Positions 1 to 9,976 of a stretch of 64,000 nt of DNA are shown here, piece by piece (the first letter of the stretch is position 1; the number at the start of each line of letters is the position of its first letter). Made by a program: the position numbers and the translations under genes. Under the pieces are notes generated by a model, which was given only the letters and a program-made list of their open reading frames with translations, was not told where the DNA came from and did not search any database. The stretch comes from Comamonadaceae bacterium (lineage in GTDB: Bacteria > Pseudomonadota > Gammaproteobacteria > Burkholderiales > Burkholderiaceae_C), in the NCBI GenBank assembly GCA_947453965.1, contig CANGIQ010000012.1:1-64000 (forward strand), read 5' to 3'.

Positions 1-1262
1 GCGCACAGCGTTTGCATCATGCGCACGACTTCCGACCCCTTTTCGTAAATCGTGACGGTGTAGAAGTTGTTAATTTCCACATAGCTGTCAGGCCGCACAG
101 GGTGAGCCATGGGGCCTGCGTCTTCGGTGAACTGTGCGGTGCGCAGCAAACGCACGTCTTCGATGCGTTTGACGGCTTTGGCCGAGGCCGCAGCAGCATG
201 GCCTTGCGCGGGGTCTGCCGCGTGTTGCATCAGCGCTTGGGCGGCCAAATCTTGGCTGAACTCTTGGTCGCGGAAAACCGTCAGACCTTCTTTGAGCGAG
301 AGCTGGAACCAGTCGCGGCAGGTGATGCGGTTGCCGGTCCAGTTGTGGAAATACTCGTGGCCCACCACGCTCTCAATGTTGGCGTAATCGGTGTCGGTGG
401 CGGTGGCGGAGTTGGCCAGCACAAACTTGGTGTTGAAGATGTTCAGACCCTTGTTCTCCATGGCGCCCATGTTGAAGTCGCTGGTGGCAACGATCATGAA
501 GCGCTCCAAGTCGAGGCTCAAACCAAAGCGCTGCTCGTCCCACTGGATGCTGGCCATGAGTGAGTTCATGGCGTGTTCGGTTTTGTCCAAATCGCCAGAA
601 CGCACAAACACTTGCAGCAAGTGGTCTTGGCCTGAGCGGGTTTTGACGCGCTGTTCGCGGCACACAAACTGGCCGGCCACCAAGGCAAACAGGTAGCAGG
701 GTTTTTTGTGGGGATCGACCCATTTGGCAAAGTGACGGCCATCTTCCAACGTACCTTCTTCCACCAGGTTGCCGTTGCTCAGCAACACGGGGAAGGCCTT
801 TTTGTCGGCCCGCAGCGTGACGCTGTAGAGCGACATCACGTCTGGGCGATCCAGGAAATAGGTGATGCGGCGAAAGCCCTCGGCCTCGCATTGCGTGAAG
901 AACGAGTCGTTGCTGACGTACAAGCCCATGAGCTTGGTGTTCTTGGCCGGGTTACACGTGGTGAAAATTTCCAGCTCAAAGGCATCAGTGCCTTCGGGCA
1001 GATTTTCCAGCACCAACTGGCTGCCGTCCATCTTGAACGAGGTGCCTTGGCCGTTGACCAAGACGCGGGCCAAGTTGAGCTCGTCGCCGTCCAAGCGCAG
1101 GGGCTGTGCCGCCACGTCGGGGTTGCGGCGCACGCGCATTTTGTTGAGCACGCGGGTCTTGGCGGGGTCGAGGTCAAACGTCAGGTCGACGGTGTCGATC
1201 CAAAACGCAGGCGCTGTGTAGTCGGCGCGTTGAATCAGTTGGGCTGTGCCTTCACGGTACAT
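1..1262 (-). CDS. pepN: Aminopeptidase N, C-terminal part cut off by window edge
   Basis: Reverse-strand translation from 1262 reads MYREGTAQLIQRADYTAPAFWIDTVDLTFDLDP..., with GAMENKGLNIFN and VVGHEYFHNWTGNRITCRDWFQLSLKEGLTVFRDQEF (GxMEN and HExxH zinc motifs of M1 PepN). Confidence 0.95.
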   Translation of the reverse strand, partial: MYREGTAQLIQRADYTAPAFWIDTVDLTFDLDPAKTRVLNKMRVRRNPDVAAQPLRLDGDELNLARVLVNGQGTSFKMDGSQLVLENLPEGTDAFELEIFTTCNPAKNTKLMGLYVSNDSFFTQCEAEGFRRITYFLDRPDVMSLYSVTLRADKKAFPVLLSNGNLVEEGTLEDGRHFAKWVDPHKKPCYLFALVAGQFVCREQRVKTRSGQDHLLQVFVRSGDLDKTEHAMNSLMASIQWDEQRFGLSLDLERFMIVATSDFNMGAMENKGLNIFNTKFVLANSATATDTDYANIESVVGHEYFHNWTGNRITCRDWFQLSLKEGLTVFRDQEFSQDLAAQALMQHAADPAQGHAAAASAKAVKRIEDVRLLRTAQFTEDAGPMAHPVRPDSYVEINNFYTVTIYEKGSEVVRMMQTLC

Positions 1263-1270
1263 GGTGTTCC

Positions 1271-2375
1271 TTAAATCCCTTGTTTGAGTGACGCTTCGAT
1301 GAAGGCATCGAGGTCGCCATCCAACACTTTTTGTGTGGCCGAAATTTCAACGTTGGTGCGCAAGTCTTTGATGCGGCTGTTGTCCAGCACATAGCTGCGA
1401 ATTTGATGGCCCCAGCCCACATCGGTCTTGGTGTCTTCGAGCTTTTGTTGCTCTTCCATCCGCTTGCGCATTTCGAAGTCGTACAAGCGTGAACGCAGCC
1501 GTTTCCAGGCCACATCACGGTTGCTGTGTTGGCTGCGACCGTCTTGGCACTGCACCACGATGCCGGTGGGGATGTGGGTCAATCGAACCGCCGAGTCGGT
1601 TTTGTTGATGTGCTGACCACCCGCGCCCGAGGCACGGTAGGTGTCGGTGCGCACGTCGGCGGGGTTGATGTCGATCTCGATCGAGTCATCAATCTCGGGG
1701 TACACAAAGACGGACGCAAACGAGGTGTGGCGCCCGCCCGAGCTGTCAAACGGCGACTTACGCACCAAGCGGTGCACACCGGTTTCGGTGCGCAACAAAC
1801 CAAAGGCGTATTCGCCTTCGATCTTGATGGTGGCGCCCTTGATGCCGGCCACGTCGCCGGGCGATTCGTCTTCCACCGTGGTTTTGAAGCCTTTGCGTTC
1901 GGCGTACTTGAGGTACTGGCGCAGCAGCATGCTGGCCCAGTCGCAGGCCTCGGTGCCACCGGCACCAGCTTGGATGTCGAGGAAGCAATTGAGCGGATCC
2001 GCCTCGTTGCTGAACATGCGGCGGAATTCAAGCTCTTCGATGGTTTTGACCAAGCCTTGGGTGTCGGCTTCGATAGTCATCAGACCGTCTTCGTCGTTGT
2101 CGGCTTTGCTCATCTCGAACAACTCGGTGTTGTCGGCCAGTTCTTGGGTGAGGCGGCCAAGGGTCACCACCACGCCGTCGAGGGCTTTTTTCTCACGCCC
2201 CAGCTCTTGCGCTTTTTTGGGGTCGTTCCAGATGGTGGGGTCTTCTAGCGAGGCGTTGACGGTGCGCAGGCGTTCGGCTTTGGCATCGTAGTCAAAGATA
2301 CCTCCGAAGATCGACCGTGCGAACGCTCAAGTCTGCGAGGGTGGTGCCAATGAGGTTGATGCGTTCTGCTTCCAT
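1271..2375 (-). CDS. prfB: Peptide chain release factor 2, expressed through a programmed +1 frameshift at about 2292-2297
   Basis: Main frame contains [26 protein letters not shown] and the [16 protein letters not shown] region. Short upstream zero frame [30 protein letters not shown] joins by +1 shift to [24 protein letters not shown]. Confidence 0.96.
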
Positions 2376-2434
2376 GATGGGTCTTCTTTATGTGTCTGGG
2401 GGAAAACCTGCGATTTTCTCACGTTCAGACGACC

Positions 2435-2986
2435 TCAGAAGCTGTGGCCGTAGGCGAACAAGACCCCGGCCGATCCGAGCACCATGATTTGGGCCGAGTC
2501 ATGGCGGTTAAAGCTGTAACCCAGTGAAGGAATGATGACGGGGGCGACGCCGTAATCGTTGAAGGGAATCTTGTCTTGGTACTTGCCTTTGTAGCCATAA
2601 ATGAAGCCGGCTGAGATCTTGGCGAACAATTTGGGTTGACCTAAAAACGCATCCCAGCGTTGCCCCACATAGAAATAGGCCGAAGGTTGGCCAAACGAGT
2701 TACGAAACAAGGCCAAGCCGCAAAACCGTTCGCCCGCGACATGGCGGTCCATCGCACCTAAAAAGACGGGGCGATGCTCGGGGTTGTCATGCCAGTGGTA
2801 GGCGTAGGGTGAGAGTGTCAGGTCCCATTGCTTGTCGCTGTCAGGCTCTGGGGCGTCTTGGCTGCTTAAAAATTCTGGACAAGGGTTTGGGCTGACTTCT
2901 GCGGCGTGCGCGAGAGGATGTGCCGTGAGCAGGGCGGTTGCAAGCGCTAAAGAGGGCAGCGCTTGTTGCCAATGAAGTTTGATCAT
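2435..2986 (-). CDS. Exported hypothetical protein, probable small outer-membrane beta-barrel
   Basis: 183 aa, N-terminal signal peptide (SLALATALLTAHPLAHAAE), alternating aromatic strands, C-terminal Phe. Confidence 0.55.
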   Translation of the reverse strand: MIKLHWQQALPSLALATALLTAHPLAHAAEVSPNPCPEFLSSQDAPEPDSDKQWDLTLSPYAYHWHDNPEHRPVFLGAMDRHVAGERFCGLALFRNSFGQPSAYFYVGQRWDAFLGQPKLFAKISAGFIYGYKGKYQDKIPFNDYGVAPVIIPSLGYSFNRHDSAQIMVLGSAGVLFAYGHSF

Positions 2987-3092
2987 GTGAAAACAAAAGT
3001 GTAAAAAATAAATTTTACACAGTGCCTATAGGGCTAACCTGAAAGCACTTTGCAGAGCTGCACTGGCCCTTTGCAGCAAACTTCTGTGTGCG

Positions 3093-3998
3093 CTAAGTCG
3101 ACAGAAATTTTTCCAGCAAACGGGCCAGCACATCGGGTTGGTCATGGTGCAACATGTGGCCAGCATCGTCAATCACCGCGTGTTGCAAGTTGGGCACGCT
3201 GGCAATGCGTTGCTTGAATTCAGCCAAGGTGTATTGATCTTTCCACCATTGCACCAAGCTGTCTGTGCTGGCCACCACACACAGCATGGGGGCCGTGATG
3301 CGTTCGTAAATGGCCACCACCTCGTCGACCTTGAATAACTGGGCGTTGGTGATCTTGTGCGCCGCGTGGCCCAAGATGCGCCACTCGCCTTGCTCGTTGG
3401 CGCGGGCCCAGTGCTGTGCCAACCAATGGGCTTTGTCGCTGCCCAGTCGGGGGTTGGTTTTCATCAGCCGCTGCGCCACGCCTTCCAGGCTGGGGTAGGA
3501 CTTGAGGTCCAGCTCGCCACGGGCCAGGGTTTTGAGCTCGTCCATCCACTTGGCGTAGCGGCCGGGGGCTTGGGCAGGGCGGGTGGCGGCCATGCCAAAA
3601 CCTTCAAGGTTGACGAGTTTGGCAATGCGCTCGGGGCGCACGCCCGCGTAGAGCGTGGCAATGTGCCCGCCCATGCTGTGGCCCACCAAGTGGATGGGTT
3701 GATCGCCCACATAGTGGTCGAGCAAAAAATCGAGGTCGGCCAAATAGTCGGGGAACCAATAGTTGTCGGTGTGAGGGGTGTCAGTCAGGCCAAAACCGCG
3801 CCAGTCTGGGGCAATCACCCAGCGGTCTTGGGTCATGGCATCGATCACGAATTGGAAGGAGGCCGACACATCCATCCAGCCATGCACCATGACCAAAGGT
3901 GGGACGTTGGGGCTGGGTGTGCCCCATTGGCGCACGTGGTAACGCAGGTGACGGATGGGGACAAACTCGCTGCGCGAGGCTTTTTGAATTGGGTACAT
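3093..3998 (-). CDS. Alpha/beta-fold hydrolase (start may be 3998, 4007 or 4010)
   Basis: VMVHGWMDVSASF, DWRGFG, LVGHSMGGHIA (GxSxG) and a C-terminal DAGHMLHHDQP motif. Confidence 0.85.
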   Translation of the reverse strand: MYPIQKASRSEFVPIRHLRYHVRQWGTPSPNVPPLVMVHGWMDVSASFQFVIDAMTQDRWVIAPDWRGFGLTDTPHTDNYWFPDYLADLDFLLDHYVGDQPIHLVGHSMGGHIATLYAGVRPERIAKLVNLEGFGMAATRPAQAPGRYAKWMDELKTLARGELDLKSYPSLEGVAQRLMKTNPRLGSDKAHWLAQHWARANEQGEWRILGHAAHKITNAQLFKVDEVVAIYERITAPMLCVVASTDSLVQWWKDQYTLAEFKQRIASVPNLQHAVIDDAGHMLHHDQPDVLARLLEKFLST

Positions 3999-4023
3999 TC
4001 TTTTCATCATAAGGATGCACCCC

Positions 4024-5832
4024 ATGACACACGGTCAAACACATGACAGCACGCGCCGCGCGGCGCCTGATTTTTACGACGCCATGCAGCAAGGCTTCCA
4101 TTGGTCAGTGCCCACGCACTTCAACATGGCCGAGGTGTGCAGCCGCCGTTGGGCTGCGCAAGCTGATGCCGCCAAGCGTGTGGCCCTGATCACGCATGAC
4201 GCCAACGGGCCCGCACGCAGCCACAGCTATGCCCAATTGCAGCAGGCTGCCAACGCCTTGAGCCATGTGTTGCAAGGCTTAGGCGTGGCGCGTGGCGACC
4301 GGGTGGCCATTGTGTTGCCGCAGCGCTTTGAGACGGCGGTGGCTTACATGGCGGTGTTGCAAATGGGGGCGGTGGCGGTACCGCTGTCCTTGCTGTTTGG
4401 CCCCGAGGCCTTGGAATACCGCTTGCAAGACAGCGAGGCCGTGGTGGCCATCGTGGATGACGCCTCGGTCGGCAACCTGCTGGCCGTACGGGCACAGTGC
4501 CCAGCGCTGCGTGAGGTGATTGGGATTGATTTGTCCAATGCCAGCGACATGTTGCATGTGGATGTGGACTACAGCAGCGCCTTGGCTGCGCAGCAAGGCC
4601 ACTTTGAGGCGGTGCACACCCAAGCCGAAGAAGGTGCGGTGTTGATCTACACCAGTGGCACCACCGGCCCACCCAAGGGCGCGCTGATTCCGCATCAGGC
4701 TTTGATCGGTAACTTGACGGGTTTTGTGTGCAGCCAGAATTGGTTTGGTTTTCCAACCCATCGTGAGGCCGCGCTGGCACCTCATGCCTTGCCCACGGGC
4801 AGCGACGCTGTGTTTTGGTCGCCCGCCGATTGGGCTTGGACGGGGGGCTTGATGGATGCCTTGTTGCCGTCTTTGTACTTTGGCCGCCCCATCGTGGCTT
4901 GGAACGGGCGTTTCAGCCCCGAGCTGGCCTTCACCCTGATGCAGCAACACCGTGTGACGCACACATTTTTGTTCCCCACTGCGCTCAAGGCAATGATGAA
5001 GGCCTACCCGCAGGCGGGGCGCGACTTCAAGCTGTGCTTGCAAGCCATCATGAGCGCAGGTGAAGCCGTGGGTGACGCGGTGTTTGGTTATTGCCAAGAG
5101 CAACTCGGTGTGACCGTGAATGAAATGTTCGGCCAAACTGAAATCAACTACATCGTCGGCAATTGCGCGATGGTATGGGCCACAGACCGCGCACAGGGCG
5201 TGACGCAGCACGGCATCCACGTGGGCTGGCCCGCCAAGCCGGGCAGCATGGGCAAGGGCTATCCTGGCCACCGGGTGGCGGTGATTGACGAAGACGGCCA
5301 CGAATGCCCGGTGGGTGTGCCTGGCGATGTGGCGCTAAACCGCTTCAATGCACATGGCGAACCCGACCCGATTTTCTTTTTGGGCTACTGGAAAAACGAC
5401 CGTGCCACCGAAGGCAAGTTCACCGGTGACTGGTGCCGCACGGGCGATTTGGCCACCCGCGATGCCGATGGCTACCTGTGGTACCAAGGCCGCGCCGACG
5501 ATGTGTTCAAAGCAGCGGGGTATCGCATTGGCCCGAGTGAAATTGAGAACTGCTTGGTGAAACATGTGGCTGTGGCCAATGCGGCGGTGGTGCCCAAACC
5601 CGATGCCGAACGTGGTGCCTTGGTCAAAGCCTATGTGGTGTTGGCCCCAGGGTTTGCTGCCAGCGACGCGTTGGTGGCCGAGTTGCAACAGCATGTGCGC
5701 GGCAAATTGGCGCCTTATGAATACCCCAAAGAGATTGAGTTCATTGCCGAGTTGCCCATGACCACCACGGGCAAGGTGCAGCGCCGTGTGCTGCGCTTGC
5801 AAGAAGAGGCTCGGGCCAAGGCCCAAGCCTAG
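4024..5832 (+). CDS. AMP-binding acyl-CoA synthetase (acetyl/medium-chain type)
   Basis: YTSGTTGPPKGALIPH P-loop, NEMFGQTEINYIVGN, WCRTGDLATRDADGYLWYQGRADDVFKAAGYRIGPSEIE, TTTGKVQRR. Confidence 0.9.
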   Translation: MTHGQTHDSTRRAAPDFYDAMQQGFHWSVPTHFNMAEVCSRRWAAQADAAKRVALITHDANGPARSHSYAQLQQAANALSHVLQGLGVARGDRVAIVLPQRFETAVAYMAVLQMGAVAVPLSLLFGPEALEYRLQDSEAVVAIVDDASVGNLLAVRAQCPALREVIGIDLSNASDMLHVDVDYSSALAAQQGHFEAVHTQAEEGAVLIYTSGTTGPPKGALIPHQALIGNLTGFVCSQNWFGFPTHREAALAPHALPTGSDAVFWSPADWAWTGGLMDALLPSLYFGRPIVAWNGRFSPELAFTLMQQHRVTHTFLFPTALKAMMKAYPQAGRDFKLCLQAIMSAGEAVGDAVFGYCQEQLGVTVNEMFGQTEINYIVGNCAMVWATDRAQGVTQHGIHVGWPAKPGSMGKGYPGHRVAVIDEDGHECPVGVPGDVALNRFNAHGEPDPIFFLGYWKNDRATEGKFTGDWCRTGDLATRDADGYLWYQGRADDVFKAAGYRIGPSEIENCLVKHVAVANAAVVPKPDAERGALVKAYVVLAPGFAASDALVAELQQHVRGKLAPYEYPKEIEFIAELPMTTTGKVQRRVLRLQEEARAKAQA

Positions 5833-5894
5833 GCCTTAGACTTGCGCGTTTACAAAATACATGTTTTCAAAATAAATTGAGTCTTGGAGTTGTT

Positions 5895-6971
5895 ATGAGT
5901 TTTCCTCTCGTCCCCTTGGGTACCAGCGATTTGCGTGTGACCCCGATTTGCTTGGGCACCATGACCTTTGGTGAGCAAGTCAACGAAGCAGATTCGCATG
6001 CCATTCTTGATCGCTCGCTCGATCGTGGGGTGAACTTCATCGACACTGCCGAGATGTACGCCGTGCCCGCCAAGGCCGAGACCTGCGGCGCCACAGAAAC
6101 CATCATCGGTAATTGGTTTGCCAAGAACCCAGGCGCACGCCAGAAATTGGTGCTGGCCACCAAGGTGGCAGGCCCCTCACGCGGCATGCCCTGGATTCGT
6201 GAGGGCAGCGGCATGAGCACACAAGACATGGAGGCCTCTTGCGAAGGCAGTTTGCGCCGCTTGAAAACCGATGTGATCGACCTCTACCAAATTCACTGGC
6301 CCGAGCGTCATGTGCCGGCTTTTGGCATGGCCTATTACGACCCCACCAAAGAAAAGTCGCTCACACCCATTCGCGATCAGCTCGAGACCTTGGCCAAGAT
6401 GGTCAAAGCGGGCAAGGTGCGCTATGTGGGCCTGTCCAACGAAACGCCTTACGGCGTGCACGAGTTTGTGCGCTTGGCCGAAGAGCATGGGCTGCCCCGC
6501 GTCGCCACGGTGCAAAACCCGTACTGCCTGATCAACCGTACCTACGAAAACGCTTTGGACGAAACCTGCCATCGCCTGAACGTGTCTTTGTTGGCCTATT
6601 CGCCATTGGGCTTTGGTTTGCTCACCGGCAAGTACGACGCGGGTGGCATTGACGGCCCGCAAGCACCACAGGGCGCCGCAGGCGGGCGCATGTCAAGCTA
6701 CGAGTCCATGCGCAAACAGCGTTGGGGCCGGCCCGAGGCTTTGGCGGCTGCACGTCGCTACAACGCGCTGGCGCGTGAGCATGACCTCACGCCCACGCAA
6801 ATGGCCCTGGCGTTTTGTTACACCAAGTGGCAAGTGGCCAGCACCATCATTGGTGTGACCTCGCTGGCGCAGTTGGATGCTGATTTGGACGCCTGGGGCA
6901 CCACCCTGTCGCCCGAGTTGTTGGCCGCGATTGACGCGATTCGTTGGGACGTGCGCGACCCCGCGCTGTGA
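5895..6971 (+). CDS. Aldo/keto reductase (Tas-like)
   Basis: [59 protein letters not shown]. Confidence 0.9.
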   Translation: MSFPLVPLGTSDLRVTPICLGTMTFGEQVNEADSHAILDRSLDRGVNFIDTAEMYAVPAKAETCGATETIIGNWFAKNPGARQKLVLATKVAGPSRGMPWIREGSGMSTQDMEASCEGSLRRLKTDVIDLYQIHWPERHVPAFGMAYYDPTKEKSLTPIRDQLETLAKMVKAGKVRYVGLSNETPYGVHEFVRLAEEHGLPRVATVQNPYCLINRTYENALDETCHRLNVSLLAYSPLGFGLLTGKYDAGGIDGPQAPQGAAGGRMSSYESMRKQRWGRPEALAAARRYNALAREHDLTPTQMALAFCYTKWQVASTIIGVTSLAQLDADLDAWGTTLSPELLAAIDAIRWDVRDPAL

Positions 6972-6979
6972 AAGGCATC

Positions 6980-7645
6980 ATGATGCATTCCGATGATTCT
7001 GTGATCTTGCTGCTCGCCTTGGGCGCGTATTTGATCGGTTCCTTGTCGTTCGCGGTGATCGTCAGTCGCCTCATGGGCCTGGACGATCCACGCACCTATG
7101 GCAGTCAAAACCCCGGGGCCACCAATGTGCTGCGCTCGGGCAACAAGCAAGCGGCAATCGCCACCTTGTTGTTTGATGCCCTCAAAGGTTATGTCCCCGT
7201 GCTGTTGGTCAAGCTGTTTGGCCCGCAGTTTGGTTTGGATGACCGTGCCGTGGCGCTGGTGGCGCTGTCGGCTTTCATCGGCCATTTGTGGCCGGTGTTC
7301 TTTGGCTTCAAAGGCGGCAAGGGTGTGGCCACGGCGGCAGGTGTGTTGTTTGGGGTGGAGCCGGTGTTGGGCGCTGCCACCGTAGGCACTTGGCTGATCG
7401 TGGCGTTTTTCTTTCGCTACTCATCGCTCGCCGCCTTGGCCGCTTCGGTGTTTGCACCGGGCTACTACGTGTTTGGCGACAAGATCGCCTGGCAAACCAG
7501 CGAAGCCGAATTGCTGGCCGTGATGGTCATGAGCGCCTTGCTGTTGATGCGTCACAAAGACAACATCGCCCGCTTGGTGGCTGGGCAAGAGTCCAAGATT
7601 GGCGCGAAGAAAGAAGCGCCGCCGAGTGAGCCTGGGGCTCAGTAA
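6980..7645 (+). CDS. plsY: Glycerol-3-phosphate acyltransferase PlsY
   Basis: [77 protein letters not shown]. Confidence 0.95.
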   Translation: MMHSDDSVILLLALGAYLIGSLSFAVIVSRLMGLDDPRTYGSQNPGATNVLRSGNKQAAIATLLFDALKGYVPVLLVKLFGPQFGLDDRAVALVALSAFIGHLWPVFFGFKGGKGVATAAGVLFGVEPVLGAATVGTWLIVAFFFRYSSLAALAASVFAPGYYVFGDKIAWQTSEAELLAVMVMSALLLMRHKDNIARLVAGQESKIGAKKEAPPSEPGAQ

Positions 7646-7670
7646 GCACCTTGGGTGAATGAGGTGATGC

Positions 7671-7706
7671 AACACCAAGGGCCTCTGATGAGGCCCTTAG
7701 TGTTTT
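7671..7706 (+). terminator. Rho-independent terminator after plsY
   Basis: AACACCAAGGGCCTC-TGAT-GAGGCCCTTAGTGTT followed by T-run. Confidence 0.85.
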
Positions 7707-7809
7707 AAGGCTTGGCTTGTGAGTTGCTCTTTGCTTTCGACACATGACCTCAATCTAGTATGCGATTTGGATTTGCTGTGGGTCGTAAACAAATTGTTTA
7801 TAATCAATC

Positions 7810-8091
7810 ATGATTGAGAGTTTTGCCAACGCCGAAACTCAAAGTTTCTTTGCTACTGGCAAGTCGCGCCGACTACCGCCGGAGATTTTGCGAAGGGCTG
7901 CCATGCGTTTGATGCAATTGGATGCAGCAACAGATGTTGATGATTTAAGGCAACCCCCTTCGAACAGATTGGAGCGTCTGTCGGGTGATCGTTTCGGGCA
8001 ATGGAGTATTCGCATCAATGATCGTTGGCGCATTTGCTTTCGATTTGAATCTGGAAACGCGCAAGATGTTGAAATCATTGACTACCACTGA
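7810..8091 (+). CDS. higB: HigB/RelE-family toxin
   Basis: 93 aa, MIESFANAETQSFFATGKSRRLPPEI...LERLSGDRFGQWSIRINDRWRICFRFESGNAQDVEIIDYH (HigB killer-protein signature). Confidence 0.92.
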   Translation: MIESFANAETQSFFATGKSRRLPPEILRRAAMRLMQLDAATDVDDLRQPPSNRLERLSGDRFGQWSIRINDRWRICFRFESGNAQDVEIIDYH

Positions 8092-8102
8092 GGATGAATG
8101 CC

Positions 8103-8402
8103 ATGAAAAAACCTACAAACGGGCTTGCTGCGATTCACCCTGGTGAGTTTTTACGCGAAACGCTGGATGAGTTAGAGCTGACGCAAGCTGCCTTGGCTAA
8201 GGCTTTGGATGTGTCGCCCATGCGGGTGTCACACGTATTGCGAGGTGACCGTCCCGTGACCGCTGAGCTAGCTTTGCGTTTAGGCCGTGCGCTCGGCCAA
8301 ACACCACAGTATTGGTTGAATTTACAAACCACCTACGATTTGAAAATCGCCCAAGCCGACATGAAAGACAGCTTGGCGAATGTACGCGAACTGGCCGTTT
8401 AA
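8103..8402 (+). CDS. higA: HigA-family antitoxin (XRE HTH)
   Basis: [65 protein letters not shown]. Confidence 0.93.
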   Translation: MKKPTNGLAAIHPGEFLRETLDELELTQAALAKALDVSPMRVSHVLRGDRPVTAELALRLGRALGQTPQYWLNLQTTYDLKIAQADMKDSLANVRELAV

Positions 8403-8884
8403 TCGCGGAAATTGTTGAACGACAAAGGTAAATCTGTCATGTCTTTGCGAATCAAGGCCATGGCGGCTTGCAGGTCGTCGCGCTTGGCACCGCTGACGCG
8501 CACGGCGTCGCCTTGGATGGCGGCTTGCACTTTGATCTTGCTGTCTTTGAGCAAGCGCTGAATCTTTTTGGACACTTCGGTCTCAATGCCATTGCGGATT
8601 TTGATGACTTGCTTGACCTTGTCTCCGCCGACCTTTTGCACATCGCCCTTGTCCAAGAAACGAATGTCGACTTCGCGCTTGGCCAGTTTGTTGCGCAGTA
8701 CGTCTTCGACTTGCACCAGCTGAAAGTCGGCGTCACCGAACATGGTGATCTCTTTGTCTTTGAGTTCCACGGCAGCAGAGGTGCCTTTGAAGTCGAAGCG
8801 GGTGGCGATTTCTTTGGCCGTGTTTTCGACGGCGTTTTTCACTTCGACCAGATTGGGTTCACACACAGTGTCAAAAGAGGGCAT
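8399..8884 (-). CDS. yajQ: YajQ family cyclic-di-GMP-binding protein
   Basis: [46 protein letters not shown]...INNFRD-like C-terminus. Confidence 0.95.
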   Translation of the reverse strand: MPSFDTVCEPNLVEVKNAVENTAKEIATRFDFKGTSAAVELKDKEITMFGDADFQLVQVEDVLRNKLAKREVDIRFLDKGDVQKVGGDKVKQVIKIRNGIETEVSKKIQRLLKDSKIKVQAAIQGDAVRVSGAKRDDLQAAMALIRKDMTDLPLSFNNFRD

Positions 8885-8923
8885 GGCAATCAGCTTTGAA
8901 AATCAGGATGAGACAATTGTCCT

Positions 8924-9976
8924 ATGTTAGTTGAGCCCAATTACCCCCTTCAAGCGCACAACAGTTTTGGCATCTCGGCCAAGGCCTTGCAGCTGGTGCA
9001 TGTGCGTTCAGAGGCCGATGTGCAAGCGGTGCTGGCCGATGCCACGCTGCGTGACCTGCCCAAATTTGTCTTGGGTGGCGGCAGCAACATTGTGTTGACG
9101 GGGGATGTGAAGCCTTTGGTTCTCAAGGTGGAGATGAAAGGCATGCGTTTGGTCGAGGAGACCGACAAGGCCTGGATCGTCGAAGCCGCGGCAGGCGAGT
9201 CTTGGCACGAATTGGTGCGCTGGACGCTGACGCAGGGCTGGCCAGGGCTGGAAAACATGGCGCTGATTCCCGGCAGCGTGGGCGCCTCGCCAGTGCAAAA
9301 CATTGGGGCTTATGGCGTGGAGCTGCAAGACCGATTTGACTCGCTCGACGCCATCGACCTCAGCAGCGGGCGCAGCTTCAGCCTGGATGCTGCGCAATGT
9401 GCGTTTGGCTATCGCGATTCGATTTTCAAACACGAGAGCTCGGGTGCCAATGGCTTGGGCCTGGCAGGCAAAGCGCTGATCACCCGGGTGCGGTTTGTGT
9501 TGCGCAAAGATTGGAAGCCTGTGTTGGGTTACCTCGACCTGGAACGCAAAATGGCCGAGACTGGCATCACACAGCCCAGTGCCCAGCAAATTTTTGACTG
9601 GGTGTGCGCGATTCGCCGTGCCAAATTGCCCGACCCGGCGGTGATTGGCAATGCGGGCAGCTTCTTCAAAAACCCCACCGTGACCCAAGAGCAGTGCGAC
9701 GACATCATTGCCCGCGATCCCAAGGTGGTGCACTACGTGCTCGACGATGGCCGCATCAAACTTGCTGCGGGTTGGTTGATTGATGCCTGCGGTTGGAAGG
9801 GCAAAACCATGGGCCATGCCGGCGTGTACGAGAAGCAAGCCTTGGTGCTGGTGAACAAAGGCGGGCGCGAGCATCCCTGCACCGGCGGCGAGGTGATGAC
9901 CTTGGCCAAAGCCATTCAAACCAGCGTGTACGAACGGTTTGGCATTCGCTTAGAACCCGAGCCTGTGGTGGTATGA
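8924..9976 (+). CDS. murB: UDP-N-acetylmuramate dehydrogenase
   Basis: NSFGISAKALQLV, FVLGGGSNIVLTGDV, ALIPGSVGASPVQNIGAYGVEL, GNAGSFFKNP. Confidence 0.95.
   Translation: MLVEPNYPLQAHNSFGISAKALQLVHVRSEADVQAVLADATLRDLPKFVLGGGSNIVLTGDVKPLVLKVEMKGMRLVEETDKAWIVEAAAGESWHELVRWTLTQGWPGLENMALIPGSVGASPVQNIGAYGVELQDRFDSLDAIDLSSGRSFSLDAAQCAFGYRDSIFKHESSGANGLGLAGKALITRVRFVLRKDWKPVLGYLDLERKMAETGITQPSAQQIFDWVCAIRRAKLPDPAVIGNAGSFFKNPTVTQEQCDDIIARDPKVVHYVLDDGRIKLAAGWLIDACGWKGKTMGHAGVYEKQALVLVNKGGREHPCTGGEVMTLAKAIQTSVYERFGIRLEPEPVVV

Noticed and set aside
5833-5894. AT-rich imperfect palindrome around ACAAAATACATGTTTTCAAA upstream of the aldo/keto reductase gene
   Set aside because: Weak symmetry, no clear motif; likely ordinary promoter sequence.
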